64,000 nt of DNA from a virus, in the IMG/VR virus record IMGVR_UViG_3300044899_000017, positions 1 to 64,000 of that record. One strand, written 5' to 3'. Each line of letters begins with the position of its first letter. The stretch's first letter is position 1. Shown piece after piece: positions 51,706-59,996 of the stretch. The position numbers and the translations under genes were made by a program. Below the pieces are notes generated by a model. That model worked only from the letters and a program-made list of their open reading frames with translations, was not told the DNA's origin and did no database searches.

Positions 51706-52632
51706 GTGGGGAACACTAGCCGCCGTGGCGGACGCATAGCAGTCGAAGATCATCGCGCGCTGCCGGTGTCCGTGATCCGTCACGCCGACCTCGACCGCAT
51801 CGCCGAGATGTTCGACGGGCGCCGGCTGCCGGTCGCGCGGTCCGTGTACTTCGCGGTCGTGCAGCTCGTCGCCGAGGCCGGCGGACCGCACGGCGAGGCG
51901 ACGCGCCGCGAGTTGGCCGTCCTCGCCGGCGTGTCCGTGCGGACGCTCGACGAGAACGTGACGGCGCTCGAAGGCGCCGGCCTGATGCACCGGCAGAAGC
52001 GCCGCGAGGACGGCCTGAACTTGCCGAATCTGTGGGCGCTCGGACCGCCGGGGGGTGGTGCAGCAGACGGCACTACCCCCGCGAGCTGCACTAGCGCAGC
52101 AGACCGCACCCAGCAGTCTTCTTCCCCTGCCGGTGCTTCCTCGTCGAGTGGGGTGAAGGACGGTGGGGGCGGTCCGGCAGCACTACCGCTCCCGGAGGGC
52201 GTCGAGGTCCCGGACGACCTGCTCGCCGACGCCGGCGAGCTGCTGCGCCGGAAGAAGCGCGTGGACGGGCAGCAGGTCCGGCCGGGAGAGATGATCGTCG
52301 CCGCGGCTGCCATCGCCGAGTTCAATCGGCAGGCCGACTCGGACTTCGGCCTCGGCGCGCACGTCGTGTCGCTCGTGATGCGAATCCGCGAGCGGCCGTC
52401 GTACACGGCCGAGGCGCACGTGCGGCTCGTGCAGTCGGCGTTCCGGATCGCGTGGTGGAAGAAGAACGGTCGCCGCGGTGGTCGTCCGACCCCTGCTGTG
52501 ATCTATGGGCACGCTGGCGTGTTCGAGCAGGTCGTGCAGGACGCGACGGACGAGAAGCGAGGGCGCGAAGTGGCGGACACGCCGGAGCGTCGAGGTCGAT
52601 TCGAGCGGCAGGGCGCCGCGGAGAGGCAGTGA
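51706..52632 (+). CDS. HTH replication-initiator-like protein
   Basis: 308 residues from GTG, with GAGGAGTTC upstream. The first 100 residues hold a winged-helix unit (REELAVLAGVSVRTLDENV-like: RRELAVLAGVSVRTLDENVT, ALEGAGLMHR). A Ser/Gly-rich linker near 115-150 leads to a C-terminal helical domain (HVVSLVMRIRERPSYTAEAH). A phage replisome organiser next to a helicase loader is the standard pair. Origin sites were not seen. Confidence 0.65.
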   Translation: MGNTSRRGGRIAVEDHRALPVSVIRHADLDRIAEMFDGRRLPVARSVYFAVVQLVAEAGGPHGEATRRELAVLAGVSVRTLDENVTALEGAGLMHRQKRREDGLNLPNLWALGPPGGGAADGTTPASCTSAADRTQQSSSPAGASSSSGVKDGGGGPAALPLPEGVEVPDDLLADAGELLRRKKRVDGQQVRPGEMIVAAAAIAEFNRQADSDFGLGAHVVSLVMRIRERPSYTAEAHVRLVQSAFRIAWWKKNGRRGGRPTPAVIYGHAGVFEQVVQDATDEKRGREVADTPERRGRFERQGAAERQ

Positions 52633-53387
52633 TGGCCGGAGAGTTCGACGACGACGGGCTACAGGAGCCGACGCGGAAGAAGTTCCGCCGGCGGGACGCG
52701 CGGGGGCTAGGGGCCGTGATCGACGAGAAGGACCCGCTGCCCGTGCCCGAGGGCGTCGAGCCGGAGGAGGACGAGGAGACGTGGGATCAGCGCGCGGCGC
52801 GCGAGCATCGCGAGATGTACGCGGAGCTGGCGCCGCGGCGGCGCGAGGCGTCGCGCGTGCCGGAGCGGCATCGCGTGTCGTTCGACGACTTCGACCTCGA
52901 CGACCGCGCGGAAGCGATCCGCGAGGCGCAGGCGTGGGCCGAGGGCACCGGCCCGCGGGGGCTGCTGCTGCACGGCGAGGTCGGCCGCGGGAAGTCGAGG
53001 ATCGCCGGCGCCGCGGCGTGGCATCGCTGTCTGATCGGGCCGGTGCGCTGGCGCAACGTCGCCGAGCTGCTGCTGTCGCTGTCGTACGACTTCGGCCACC
53101 CGGAGCGCGAGAAGGCGCTCGCGGCGCTCGCGCCGAAGTCCGGCTCGGCGCTGATCCTCGACGACCTCGATAAGACGAAGGCGACCGATCACGCGCTGCA
53201 ACCGCTGTACCTCGCGGTGAACGCGTTCGTCGAGGCTAAGGCGCCGCTGATCGTGACGACGAACCGCTCGATAGACCGGCTCGCCGAGGAGTTCGGCGAC
53301 CGCTTCGGGACGGCCATCGGCTCGCGGCTCGGCGGTTACTGCGCGGTCTTCGAGATAGGCGGGCGCGACCGGAGGCTCGAACCGTGA
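52632..53387 (+). CDS. DnaC-like helicase loader
   Basis: 251 residues. AAA+ ATPase with Walker A GEVGRGKS (115-122), Walker B ALILDDLD (D177, D178) and TTNRS as sensor 1, ending with GSRLGGYC. Loads the replicative helicase on DNA after initiator opening. The N-terminal 85 residues are charged and bind partners. TGATG start; overlapped by the next GTG. Confidence 0.8.
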   Translation: MAGEFDDDGLQEPTRKKFRRRDARGLGAVIDEKDPLPVPEGVEPEEDEETWDQRAAREHREMYAELAPRRREASRVPERHRVSFDDFDLDDRAEAIREAQAWAEGTGPRGLLLHGEVGRGKSRIAGAAAWHRCLIGPVRWRNVAELLLSLSYDFGHPEREKALAALAPKSGSALILDDLDKTKATDHALQPLYLAVNAFVEAKAPLIVTTNRSIDRLAEEFGDRFGTAIGSRLGGYCAVFEIGGRDRRLEP

Positions 53388-54088
53388 CCGCCGACCCGTT
53401 CTATGACGGGCTGCCCGGCGCGCAGGTCGAGGAGGATGCTCCCGCCGGCGAGACGTTCGAGGTCGAGATGCTGCCGGTCGAGCAGTGGCCTCCGGCGCAC
53501 GCGCAGCTCGTCGCCGAGTTCGTCGTGATCGGCACCGCGAAGCCGGCCGGCTCGAAGAGCGCCGGCGTCGTCTACCGGACGAATAAGGAGACGGGGCAGC
53601 GCGAGCCGGTGAAGGTGCCGAAGAAGGGCGGCGGCGAGCGCATCCTCGTCGCGGTGAAGGACAGCTCGGGCGACGCCGGGAAGTCGTGGCGGCAGGACGT
53701 GGCGCTCGCGGCGCTCGCGGCACGTCAGTCGCCGGCGCCGCTCGACTGCCGGCTCGCCGCAGAGTTCACGTTCGTCAGGACGTGGAAGCCTGCCGACTAC
53801 TCGAAGCGCGAGCCGGGCCGGCTGCGCGACTCCGTGGACGCGGCACCGCATAAGCGGCCGGACGCGCTGAAGCTCGCGCGCGCCGTCGAGGACGCGCAGA
53901 CGACGATCCTCTACTCCGACGATGCTCGCATCACGGAGGAGCGCATCCGGAAGGTGTACGTGCCGCCGGAGCAGGGGCCGGATCGCTGCGAGATTCGGCT
54001 GTGGACGCTGCCGACCACCATCGGCGAGCTGCGGCTGCTCGGCCTCGACCGGTACGAGCCGGACGAGCAGGAGACGCTGCCCGTCTGA
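53384..54088 (+). CDS. rusA: RusA-like Holliday junction resolvase
   Basis: 234 residues from the GTG in GTGA. Core has GTAKPAGSK, KRPDALKLARAVEDAQTTIL and YSDDARI, the RusA pattern in which several Asp bind the metal ion for junction cleavage. Longer than E. coli RusA (120 residues) by an acidic N-terminus and a C-terminal tail (RYEPDEQETLPV). Closes the replication operon. Confidence 0.85.
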   Translation: MTADPFYDGLPGAQVEEDAPAGETFEVEMLPVEQWPPAHAQLVAEFVVIGTAKPAGSKSAGVVYRTNKETGQREPVKVPKKGGGERILVAVKDSSGDAGKSWRQDVALAALAARQSPAPLDCRLAAEFTFVRTWKPADYSKREPGRLRDSVDAAPHKRPDALKLARAVEDAQTTILYSDDARITEERIRKVYVPPEQGPDRCEIRLWTLPTTIGELRLLGLDRYEPDEQETLPV

Positions 54089-54102
54089 CGGCCGCACGCC
54101 GC

Positions 54103-54136
54103 CGATAACTCTGTTATCGTCGCAGGCGTACCCGAG
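54103..54136 (+). promoter_or_regulatory. Promoter module copy 6
   Basis: Perfect palindrome CGATAACTCTGTTATCG at 54103-54119, -10 TATCGT at 54115-54120, ACCCGAG at 54130-54136. Precedes the gene at 54152. Confidence 0.85.
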
Positions 54137-54151
54137 CCGTAGGAGAACACG

Positions 54152-54547
54152 ATGGAGCAGAAGACCGAACTCTCGCAGGGCGCCCGACTCCTGAAGCGTG
54201 GCGACACGTTCGACCCGGAGTGCCATCGCACGACGCACCGGCTCGCGCGTGCGCTGACGATCCTGCGGGCGATGGGCATCGAGCCGAAGCACGCCGAGCA
54301 TGATCCCGAGACGTGCCTCCTGCACCCGGACAATCGCTCGAAGCGGATGATGCAGTTCCGCGGCGAGCCGGCTCCCTGCACGTGCGGCGCGCAGCGCAAG
54401 GCGCCGACGTGGCCGGCGCACGTGGACGCCGAGACGTTCAATCTCGCGTACCGGCTCGCCGACCACGAGCAGACGATTCGCGGGCAGTGGCATCAGGCCG
54501 AGATAAACCGCGAGCAGGCCGAGCGCCGCGCGGCCGCGGCGAGCTGA
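54152..54547 (+). CDS. Hypothetical protein
   Basis: 131 residues. Helical, with His/Cys residues (AEHDPETCLLHPDN, APCTCGAQ) that could bind metal. First gene behind promoter copy 6, followed by two overlapping genes. Not recognised. Confidence 0.6.
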   Translation: MEQKTELSQGARLLKRGDTFDPECHRTTHRLARALTILRAMGIEPKHAEHDPETCLLHPDNRSKRMMQFRGEPAPCTCGAQRKAPTWPAHVDAETFNLAYRLADHEQTIRGQWHQAEINREQAERRAAAAS

Positions 54548-54789
54548 TGCCGCGCGCCGGCCTCGCGTTCCGGCAGGCGGCGGCGCTCGACGCCGCGGCC
54601 GCGCGTCCGTGCCCGAACGGGTGCGGGCATCCGTCGGGCGCGCACTTCGAGCTGAAGCCGACGTGGGAACTCGGCGAGGAGGACGGGAAGCCGACGCTCG
54701 TCGAGGTCCCGCATCCGGAGTACAAGCCGTTCCACTTTCACTGCCAGCACGAGGGCTGCTCGTGCATCATCGACCGAACGGGGGGCTGA
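54547..54789 (+). CDS. Small Cys/His protein
   Basis: 80 residues. CPNGCGHPSGAHFE in front and FHFHCQHEGCSCIID behind, a likely zinc site. TGATG start. Unknown. Confidence 0.55.
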   Translation: MPRAGLAFRQAAALDAAAARPCPNGCGHPSGAHFELKPTWELGEEDGKPTLVEVPHPEYKPFHFHCQHEGCSCIIDRTGG

Positions 54790-54792
54790 TCA

Positions 54793-55212
54793 TTGGAAGC
54801 GACCGATAAGTCTGTGCTGCTGACGGAGGACTTCCTCGCAGACGAGGCGCGCGAAGCGCAGGAGGTCGCGGAGACGGTGCCGCAGGCCGACGCAGCTCGC
54901 CGGCGCTTCGACCGGCAGATGGGCCTGCTGCACGCGCTGCCCGAGGGGTGGACGGTCGTGCGCGACGACTACACGGTGGCGTTCCGGAAGGCGGGGCACT
55001 ACTTCACGGTGTACGACGCGGACCGCTCGCAGGTCGCGCAGGCGCGTCGCGTGTCGGCGCGCGAGCCGGGCCGGCTGAAGCAGGCCGTGCATTGGGGCGG
55101 CGTCGGCGGCGCGTCGGCCGGCTCGGCGTGGGCGCAGGGAATCGCGCTGATGTTCGCGGCCATCGACGCCGAGGCGCACCTGCCGGCCGAGGCGCGCGAG
55201 GTCACGGACTAG
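54793..55212 (+). CDS. Hypothetical protein
   Basis: 139 residues from TTG 54793, 4 nt after the preceding stop, with no ribosome site, so coupled translation is likely. GWTVVRDDYTVAFRKAGHYF is the most ordered part. An internal CGATAAGTCTGT near 54803 resembles half of the operator. Unknown function. Confidence 0.55.
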   Translation: MEATDKSVLLTEDFLADEAREAQEVAETVPQADAARRRFDRQMGLLHALPEGWTVVRDDYTVAFRKAGHYFTVYDADRSQVAQARRVSAREPGRLKQAVHWGGVGGASAGSAWAQGIALMFAAIDAEAHLPAEAREVTD

Positions 55213-55213
55213 C

Positions 55214-55248
55214 CGATAGCTCCGTTATCCTTCGGGCGACCACCCGAG
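55214..55248 (+). promoter_or_regulatory. Promoter module copy 7
   Basis: CGATAGCTCCGTTATCC at 55214-55230 (imperfect), -10 TATCCT at 55226-55231, ACCCGAG at 55242-55248. ACGAGGAGG precedes ATG 55271. Confidence 0.75.
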
Positions 55249-55270
55249 CTGAACGAACGAGGAGGAAGCG

Positions 55271-55456
55271 ATGTCGATGAAGATGCGCCGAAGGACCGGC
55301 GCCGTGATGGTGGTGGTGGCCGCGCTGCTGGCCGTGGTGGCGACGGGGCCGCTCGGGTGGGGCTTCGGCGTCGTGCTGGCGATCCTCGTCGGCCTCGCCG
55401 GCGCGTCGCTCGCCACGGCGCGCCACCCGTACGACCACGTGCGGGACGGCTTCTGA
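55271..55456 (+). CDS. 61-residue membrane protein
   Basis: Basic N-terminus (SMKMRRRTG), two membrane segments (about 11-28 and 31-49), short end. First gene behind promoter copy 7. Might be an exclusion or lysis-timing protein; no evidence for either. Confidence 0.55.
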   Translation: MSMKMRRRTGAVMVVVAALLAVVATGPLGWGFGVVLAILVGLAGASLATARHPYDHVRDGF

Positions 55457-55674
55457 TGGCGAAGGTGATCGCACCCGTGAAGCTCGCCGAGCTGATCAAG
55501 TCGCAGCCGCTCGTCGGCGTGAGTGGGGCGGCGAAGATTCTCGGCATCGTGCCGCCGAACTTCAGGCGCTACCGCGACCGGCTGACGGAGATACCCATCG
55601 AGGGTTCGGCGTCGGCGTTCGTGAAGGCCGAGGTCGAAGAGCTGCGCGACGAGTTGCAGCTCGGCCGCTCCTGA
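55456..55674 (+). CDS. Excisionase/AlpA-like HTH protein
   Basis: 72 residues, almost entirely a MerR-like winged helix: VSGAAKILGIVPPNFRRYRD with RLTEIPIEGSASAFVKAEVE. Proteins of this form regulate phage promoters or bend att sites. It is one of the best candidates in the window for binding the repeated palindrome, but a monomeric MerR-like fold and a dyad site do not prove it. Confidence 0.65.
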   Translation: MAKVIAPVKLAELIKSQPLVGVSGAAKILGIVPPNFRRYRDRLTEIPIEGSASAFVKAEVEELRDELQLGRS

Positions 55675-55916
55675 TGCCGACGGACTACGGCACGCTGCAC
55701 ACGGTGGCCGATTACGAGGAGGCCGCGAGCAGCGTGCCGGGCGTGCTGCACGTCCGGGTGCGCGCGGCCGCGAACGATCCCCGGATGCCGCGCGGCGTCG
55801 TCGAGGTCCGCGCTCGTGGACCGTGGCGCCGGCGGCTGTCGAAGGCGGTCGAGATGCAGCTCCGCACGGCGCTCGTCGAGCGCCACCCGATAGGCGTCGA
55901 GCTGCGGCTGAAGTAG
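55674..55916 (+). CDS. Hypothetical protein
   Basis: 80 residues, strand-helix-strand (GVLHVRVRAAANDPRMPRGV, VEVRARGPW). Small ferredoxin-like pattern. Overlaps the preceding gene. Unknown. Confidence 0.5.
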   Translation: MPTDYGTLHTVADYEEAASSVPGVLHVRVRAAANDPRMPRGVVEVRARGPWRRRLSKAVEMQLRTALVERHPIGVELRLK

Positions 55917-55937
55917 TTCCGTCCGGGCTGCGCGGTG

Positions 55938-55951
55938 TACTCCGCGCCATG
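55938..55951 (+). promoter_or_regulatory. Possible leaderless-type promoter
   Basis: TACTCC at 55938-55943 ends 5 nt before ATG 55949. The last base and spacing depart from the other copies. Confidence 0.4.
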
Positions 55952-55975
55952 CCCGAGCCGACCCGGCGCGCGTAA
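55949..55975 (+). CDS. 8-codon minigene overlapping an ATPase start
   Basis: ATG at 55949 reads MPEPTRRA and stops at TAA 55973-55975. The last base of the stop is the first of the ATPase ATG (TAATG). No ribosome site precedes the ATPase gene, so ribosomes ending the minigene may restart there. Alternatively only the downstream ATG is used. Confidence 0.4.
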   Translation: MPEPTRRA

Positions 55976-57813
55976 TGTCGCCGGCAGAGATTTACCTCGC
56001 GAAGTCCGGAAGCCGCCGCGGCGCCACGCTGCCGGCCGATTCGGTCACTCGGACGTTCGGCATCTTCGGCGTGAAGGACTCGGGCAAGTCCACCACGGCG
56101 CGCACGCTCGCCGAGGGCGTCGTGAAGCTCGGCGGGCACGTCGTGATCCTCGACCCGGTGGGCGTGTGGTGGGGCATCACGCGCCGCGGCGAGGGGCCGG
56201 GCCTGCCGGGCATCGTGATCGGCGGCGAGCATGGGGACGTGCCGCTAGAGAAGGAAGGCGGCGCGCTCGTCGCGGAGTTCGTGGTGGGCCGGCATTACCC
56301 GGTCGTCGTGATTGACACGATGCTGCTGCGGAAGGGCGCGCGGCTCGCGTTCCTCGCCGACTTCCTCGAAGGCGTCTACCACTCGAACCGGCGTCCGCTT
56401 CAGCTCGTGTTCGAGGAGGCGGACGAGGCGCTGCCGCAGTCGCCGCGGGGCATGAACCCGACGCTCGGGCGCGTGCTGGGCGCGGCCGAGGACATCGTGA
56501 AGAAGGGCCGCTCGCGCGGCCTCGGCTCGACGTTCATCTCGCAGCGGTTCGCCACGGTGACGAAGAACGTCACGACGCAGGTCGAGTGCCTGATCCTCCA
56601 CGCGCAGCCGGCGCCGCAGGATCAGAAGGCGGTGAAGGAATGGGTCGCGACGAACGGCGACACGCGCGTCACGGACCGCGTGATGGCGTCGATGGCGTCG
56701 CTCGATGTCGGCGAGGCATGGCTGTACTCGCCGAAGTGGCTGAAGCTGCTCGCGCAGATTCGCGTGCGGAAGCCGAAGACGCTCGACTCGTCCTCGACGC
56801 CGACGGACGACGAGCGCGAGCTAGACGAGCAGGCGCCGCGCGCGCCGGTCGATAAGGCCGAGCTGGCGCGGCAGATGTCGGAGGTCGTCGAGCGCGCGAA
56901 GGGTAAGGACCCGGCCGAGCTGAAGAAGCGGATCGCCGAACTCGAAGCGCAGCTCGCAGACGTGAAGCCCGAGGTCGTCGAGGTCGCCGGCGAGCGGGTG
57001 ATCGTGCCGGACGCCGAGACGGTGCGGGAGTTGGCCGAGTCCGTGGAGGTCTTCGCGGACGCCGCGCAGGCGATCACGGACTCCGTGGAACACCTGCTGT
57101 CCGAGGCCGAGGGGCTAGATAGGCGGATCACCCGAGCCGAGGAGACGCGCCGCGAAGTCGTGGACGCGCTCGCGGCCGCGCGGGCGACGCTCGACGAGCT
57201 GAAGGGCATCCCGGCCGAGGGCGTGCCCGTCACGCCGGCGCCGCGCGCTGCGCCAGCTCCGCGGCCTCGTGCCGCCGCGGCGTCGAACGGGAAGCCCGCA
57301 GCGCCGGCGGGCGATGCCGAGGACGTGTCGCCGGGCGCGCTGAAGCTGCTCGACGAGATGCGCGAGGTGTACCCCCTACGGTTGAACCGTATTCAGCTCG
57401 CGACGATCCTCGGGCGGGGGAAGAAGTCCTCGACGCTGACGCAGCAGCTCGCCGAGCTGAAGGACGCGGACCTGATCCGGGAGGACGGCTCGAAGCTGCT
57501 GTCGGCGGTCGTCACGGGCGCGCAGGCCGAGATGTCGAAGGGCGAGCTGATCGACCGGTGGCGCTCGGCGCTGCCCGAGGGTCCGCTCGCGCTGCTCGAC
57601 GTGCTGCTCGGACTGCCCGGCGGCGGCGGCATCGGGAAGGACGACCTCTTCGTGCAGGCGGGCTTCTCGGCCACGTCCTCGACGCCGGTCGGGCACCTGA
57701 AGATGCTGAAGGACAATGGGCTGGCATTCGAGCCGCAGAAGAAGGTCGTGATGCTCGGGCCGGCGCTCGCCGATCAGGAGGCGGACCCGCGGGGAGCTGC
57801 GACCGTCCGATAA
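55975..57813 (+). CDS. HerA/FtsK-like ATPase with winged-helix tail
   Basis: 612 residues. FGIFGVKDSGKST (Walker A 32-40), LQLVFEEAD (Walker B, E147, E148) and STFISQRFATVTK near 190 mark a HerA/FtsK-type pump ATPase, normally a hexamer moving along DNA. A coiled-coil stretch lies at about 300-410, an Ala/Pro linker at 420-440, then two HTH-like units (LLDEMREVYPLRLNRIQLAT; GIGKDDLFVQAGFSATSSTP). HerA usually pairs with a NurA nuclease; none is beside it. The next gene is Ku. Confidence 0.75.
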   Translation: MSPAEIYLAKSGSRRGATLPADSVTRTFGIFGVKDSGKSTTARTLAEGVVKLGGHVVILDPVGVWWGITRRGEGPGLPGIVIGGEHGDVPLEKEGGALVAEFVVGRHYPVVVIDTMLLRKGARLAFLADFLEGVYHSNRRPLQLVFEEADEALPQSPRGMNPTLGRVLGAAEDIVKKGRSRGLGSTFISQRFATVTKNVTTQVECLILHAQPAPQDQKAVKEWVATNGDTRVTDRVMASMASLDVGEAWLYSPKWLKLLAQIRVRKPKTLDSSSTPTDDERELDEQAPRAPVDKAELARQMSEVVERAKGKDPAELKKRIAELEAQLADVKPEVVEVAGERVIVPDAETVRELAESVEVFADAAQAITDSVEHLLSEAEGLDRRITRAEETRREVVDALAAARATLDELKGIPAEGVPVTPAPRAAPAPRPRAAAASNGKPAAPAGDAEDVSPGALKLLDEMREVYPLRLNRIQLATILGRGKKSSTLTQQLAELKDADLIREDGSKLLSAVVTGAQAEMSKGELIDRWRSALPEGPLALLDVLLGLPGGGGIGKDDLFVQAGFSATSSTPVGHLKMLKDNGLAFEPQKKVVMLGPALADQEADPRGAATVR

Positions 57814-57839
57814 CCCTGTTATCGTGCCGTCCACCCGAG
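57808..57839 (+). promoter_or_regulatory. Promoter module copy 8
   Basis: Perfect palindrome CGATAACCCTGTTATCG at 57808-57824 across the ATPase stop codon; -10 TATCGT at 57820-57825; ACCCGAG at 57833-57839 (7 nt on). Drives ku at 57866. Confidence 0.8.
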
Positions 57840-57865
57840 TCATTCGATCACGAGGAGACGGCGAG

Positions 57866-58909
57866 ATGGCGGAAGCAGCGAAGCGGAGCAGCGCGAACAC
57901 GGACCTCTACATCGGCACGATGAAGGTCCCGGTGGGCCTCTTCGGCACGATGGCGTCGCCGGCGAAAGAGCAGAAGTTCGACACGGCCGGACCGAACGGC
58001 GGGAAGCTGAAGTACGAGCAGCGCGCCGTGATCGCCGAGCAGGAGTCGGACGTGGCCGACGAGCCGGACGCGCCCGTGCAGTCCGACCCGCTCGCGACGA
58101 GCGATCCCGGCTCGGACGCGCCGGCGCTCGCCGATACCGTCGAGCGTGCCGAGGCGCGCTCGGCCGAGCTGCGGCAGGCTGCCGATGTCGGCCGGAAGAT
58201 GATGGACTCCGGACCGGGGACGCTCGTGCCCGGCGAGTTCCGGCAGGTACTCGTCGAGGAAGGCTCCGGCGAGGTCGTCGAGGCCGAGGACGTGCGCCGC
58301 GGCGTGCGGCTCGAAGACGGCCGCTTCATCGACGTAACGGAGCAGGTGACGGCCATCGACACGCGCACGAAGCTCGACCGGATCGAGATTCTGCGGTGCG
58401 TGGACTCGACGCAGATCAGGCGCGAGCGTGTGATCGGCGCTTACTACGTCGGCGCGCAGGAGACGGAGGGCCTGCCGTACCTGCGGCTGCTCTTCGAGGC
58501 GCTGAAGAAGCGGCGCGAGGTCGCCGTCGTGAAGTACACGACGAAGAGCCGGCAGAACCTCGGCGTGATCAGCGCGAACGCGAAGACCGGCACGCTGATC
58601 CTGAACTCGCTCGTCTTCGCCGAGGACTGGCGCGAGCCGCCGGCGAAGGCGCTCGGCATCGCAAAGGTGCAGGTCGCGGAGTCGCAGGTCGAGCAGATGG
58701 CCGAGCTGCTGTCCGTGATGCACGGCCACGTGGACGACGTGGACGCGCTCCGCGACGACGCGATAGCGCTGCGCGAGGAGCTGCGCGCGCGTGCCGAGGC
58801 GGGCGAGATGGCCGAGGTCGTCGAGCCGATGCCGGCGGCGGACGCGGTGCCGGACCTCGAAGGCGCGCTCGCCGCGTCGCTCGAAGCGGTCCGTGCGGGC
58901 AAGGTCTAG
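57866..58909 (+). CDS. ku: Ku homologue (NHEJ DNA-end-binding protein)
   Basis: 347 residues from ATG 57866, chosen for CGAGGAGACGG before it. The N-terminus (VGLFGTMASPAKEQKFDTAG) matches the first strand of Ku. VLVEEGSGEVVEAEDVRRGV, LDRIEILRCVDSTQI and AYYVGAQETEGLPYLRLLFE then KKRREVAVVKYTTKSRQNLG and GTLILNSLVF follow the bacterial Ku core. The ring binds DNA ends and recruits ligase D. In mycobacteriophages Omega and Corndog a phage Ku circularises the genome; the same use is possible here. C-terminus is acidic and helical. Confidence 0.8.
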   Translation: MAEAAKRSSANTDLYIGTMKVPVGLFGTMASPAKEQKFDTAGPNGGKLKYEQRAVIAEQESDVADEPDAPVQSDPLATSDPGSDAPALADTVERAEARSAELRQAADVGRKMMDSGPGTLVPGEFRQVLVEEGSGEVVEAEDVRRGVRLEDGRFIDVTEQVTAIDTRTKLDRIEILRCVDSTQIRRERVIGAYYVGAQETEGLPYLRLLFEALKKRREVAVVKYTTKSRQNLGVISANAKTGTLILNSLVFAEDWREPPAKALGIAKVQVAESQVEQMAELLSVMHGHVDDVDALRDDAIALREELRARAEAGEMAEVVEPMPAADAVPDLEGALAASLEAVRAGKV

Positions 58910-58936
58910 CGGTCGAACGCGAACGAGGAGGAACGG

Positions 58937-59362
58937 ATGGCAGAGACAGCAGCAGCGCAGGGAACGGGCGGGCGCCGGCGCGCGGCCGCGCCGGCGGGCG
59001 ACGGGAAGCCCGAGCAGCCGCGGAAGCCGACGAAGCGGACGGTGCTGCGGCGCGAGCGTGTTCTCGTGCTGCCGGAGGGCATCGACGACGCGGCGCTCGC
59101 CGAGGTCGTGAAGGCGATCCCGAAGCTGCCCGAGAAGAAGCTCGCCGACGCGCTGAAGGCGAAGCCGGTCGAGGCGTGGGTCGTGATCGGCGAGTTCGAG
59201 GGCACGGACAAAGAGGACGCCATCGAGGCGCACGCCGGGAAGAAGAACACGCCGGACGCGAAGCCGGGCGCGTACAAGGCGCCGCCGGCGTCGGGGTGGT
59301 CGGGGGGCCTGCTGTACGAGCGCCCGCCGGAGCCGAAGGTCGAAGTGAAGGCGCTCGACTGA
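58937..59362 (+). CDS. Hypothetical protein
   Basis: 141 residues, ATG after CGAGGAGGAACG. Basic, disordered first 35 residues, a helical acidic middle and a Pro/Gly-rich end. Follows ku in the same transcript. Not recognised. Confidence 0.55.
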   Translation: MAETAAAQGTGGRRRAAAPAGDGKPEQPRKPTKRTVLRRERVLVLPEGIDDAALAEVVKAIPKLPEKKLADALKAKPVEAWVVIGEFEGTDKEDAIEAHAGKKNTPDAKPGAYKAPPASGWSGGLLYERPPEPKVEVKALD

Positions 59363-59817
59363 TGGGCGAGGACGAGGACGACACGCAGGCAGTGGCCGAC
59401 GCTCGGGAGACTCGCGACCTCGTGTTCTCCGTGGCGCTGAAGGCGGCGGCGAAGGCCGTCGCGCACGTCGAGGCGCACGACATCGGCGGCGTGGTGATGA
59501 CGGACGACCTGCCGGCGGGTGGCTTCACGTGGCACGTGGAGGCGCACTGCCGACGCGACTCGTCGTTCGTGAGCGTGCAGGGGAAGCCGCGCTCGGAGCA
59601 GCAGGTCTTCGGCTCGCTCGCCGAGATGGCGGCGGTGATGGGGAACGAGTCCGCGGCGTTTAGCTGCACGGTCCCGCGCGAGTGGGTCCTGCTCGCCGCG
59701 GAAGCAGCGGAGCGGCGCTCGGATGCGGTCTTCGGCGTAGCGGCCGAGGACGCAGCTCCGGGCGAACCGGTGCGGATCGAGCTGTCCGGCACGCGCGAGG
59801 TCGAGGAGCCGAGGTAG
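59362..59817 (+). CDS. Hypothetical protein
   Basis: 151 residues. Helix first, then strands (GGVVMTDDLPAGGFTWHVEA, SFVSVQGKPRS), acidic C-terminus. TGATG overlap with the gene before. Unknown. Confidence 0.55.
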   Translation: MGEDEDDTQAVADARETRDLVFSVALKAAAKAVAHVEAHDIGGVVMTDDLPAGGFTWHVEAHCRRDSSFVSVQGKPRSEQQVFGSLAEMAAVMGNESAAFSCTVPREWVLLAAEAAERRSDAVFGVAAEDAAPGEPVRIELSGTREVEEPR

Positions 59818-59996
59818 TGCTGGTCGCGATCCTGATCGGCTGCGCGCCGATGGCGCTCGCGGACGGCGACGTGTGGGGGTGCGTGGGCATCCTCGGCGTC
59901 GTCGCCGTGATCGCGTGGGCGCGCAGCGGCGGGGGGCCGAGACTCCCGCGGATACCGTGGCGCGTGTCGTGGCCGGGTGGGCGCTGGCGCGGGTGA
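59817..59996 (+). CDS. 59-residue membrane protein
   Basis: From the GTG in TAGTG. Hydrophobic N-terminus (VLVAILIGCAPMALADGD) that may be a signal or first span, and a second span (VGILGVVAVIAWA), then a Pro/Arg-rich basic tail. Unknown. Confidence 0.5.
   Translation: MLVAILIGCAPMALADGDVWGCVGILGVVAVIAWARSGGGPRLPRIPWRVSWPGGRWRG

Noticed and set aside
55949-57813. Frameshift joining MPEPTRRA to the ATPase
   Set aside because: The ATPase reads cleanly from its own ATG with the Walker A at the usual place, and TAATG coupling explains the layout without an error.
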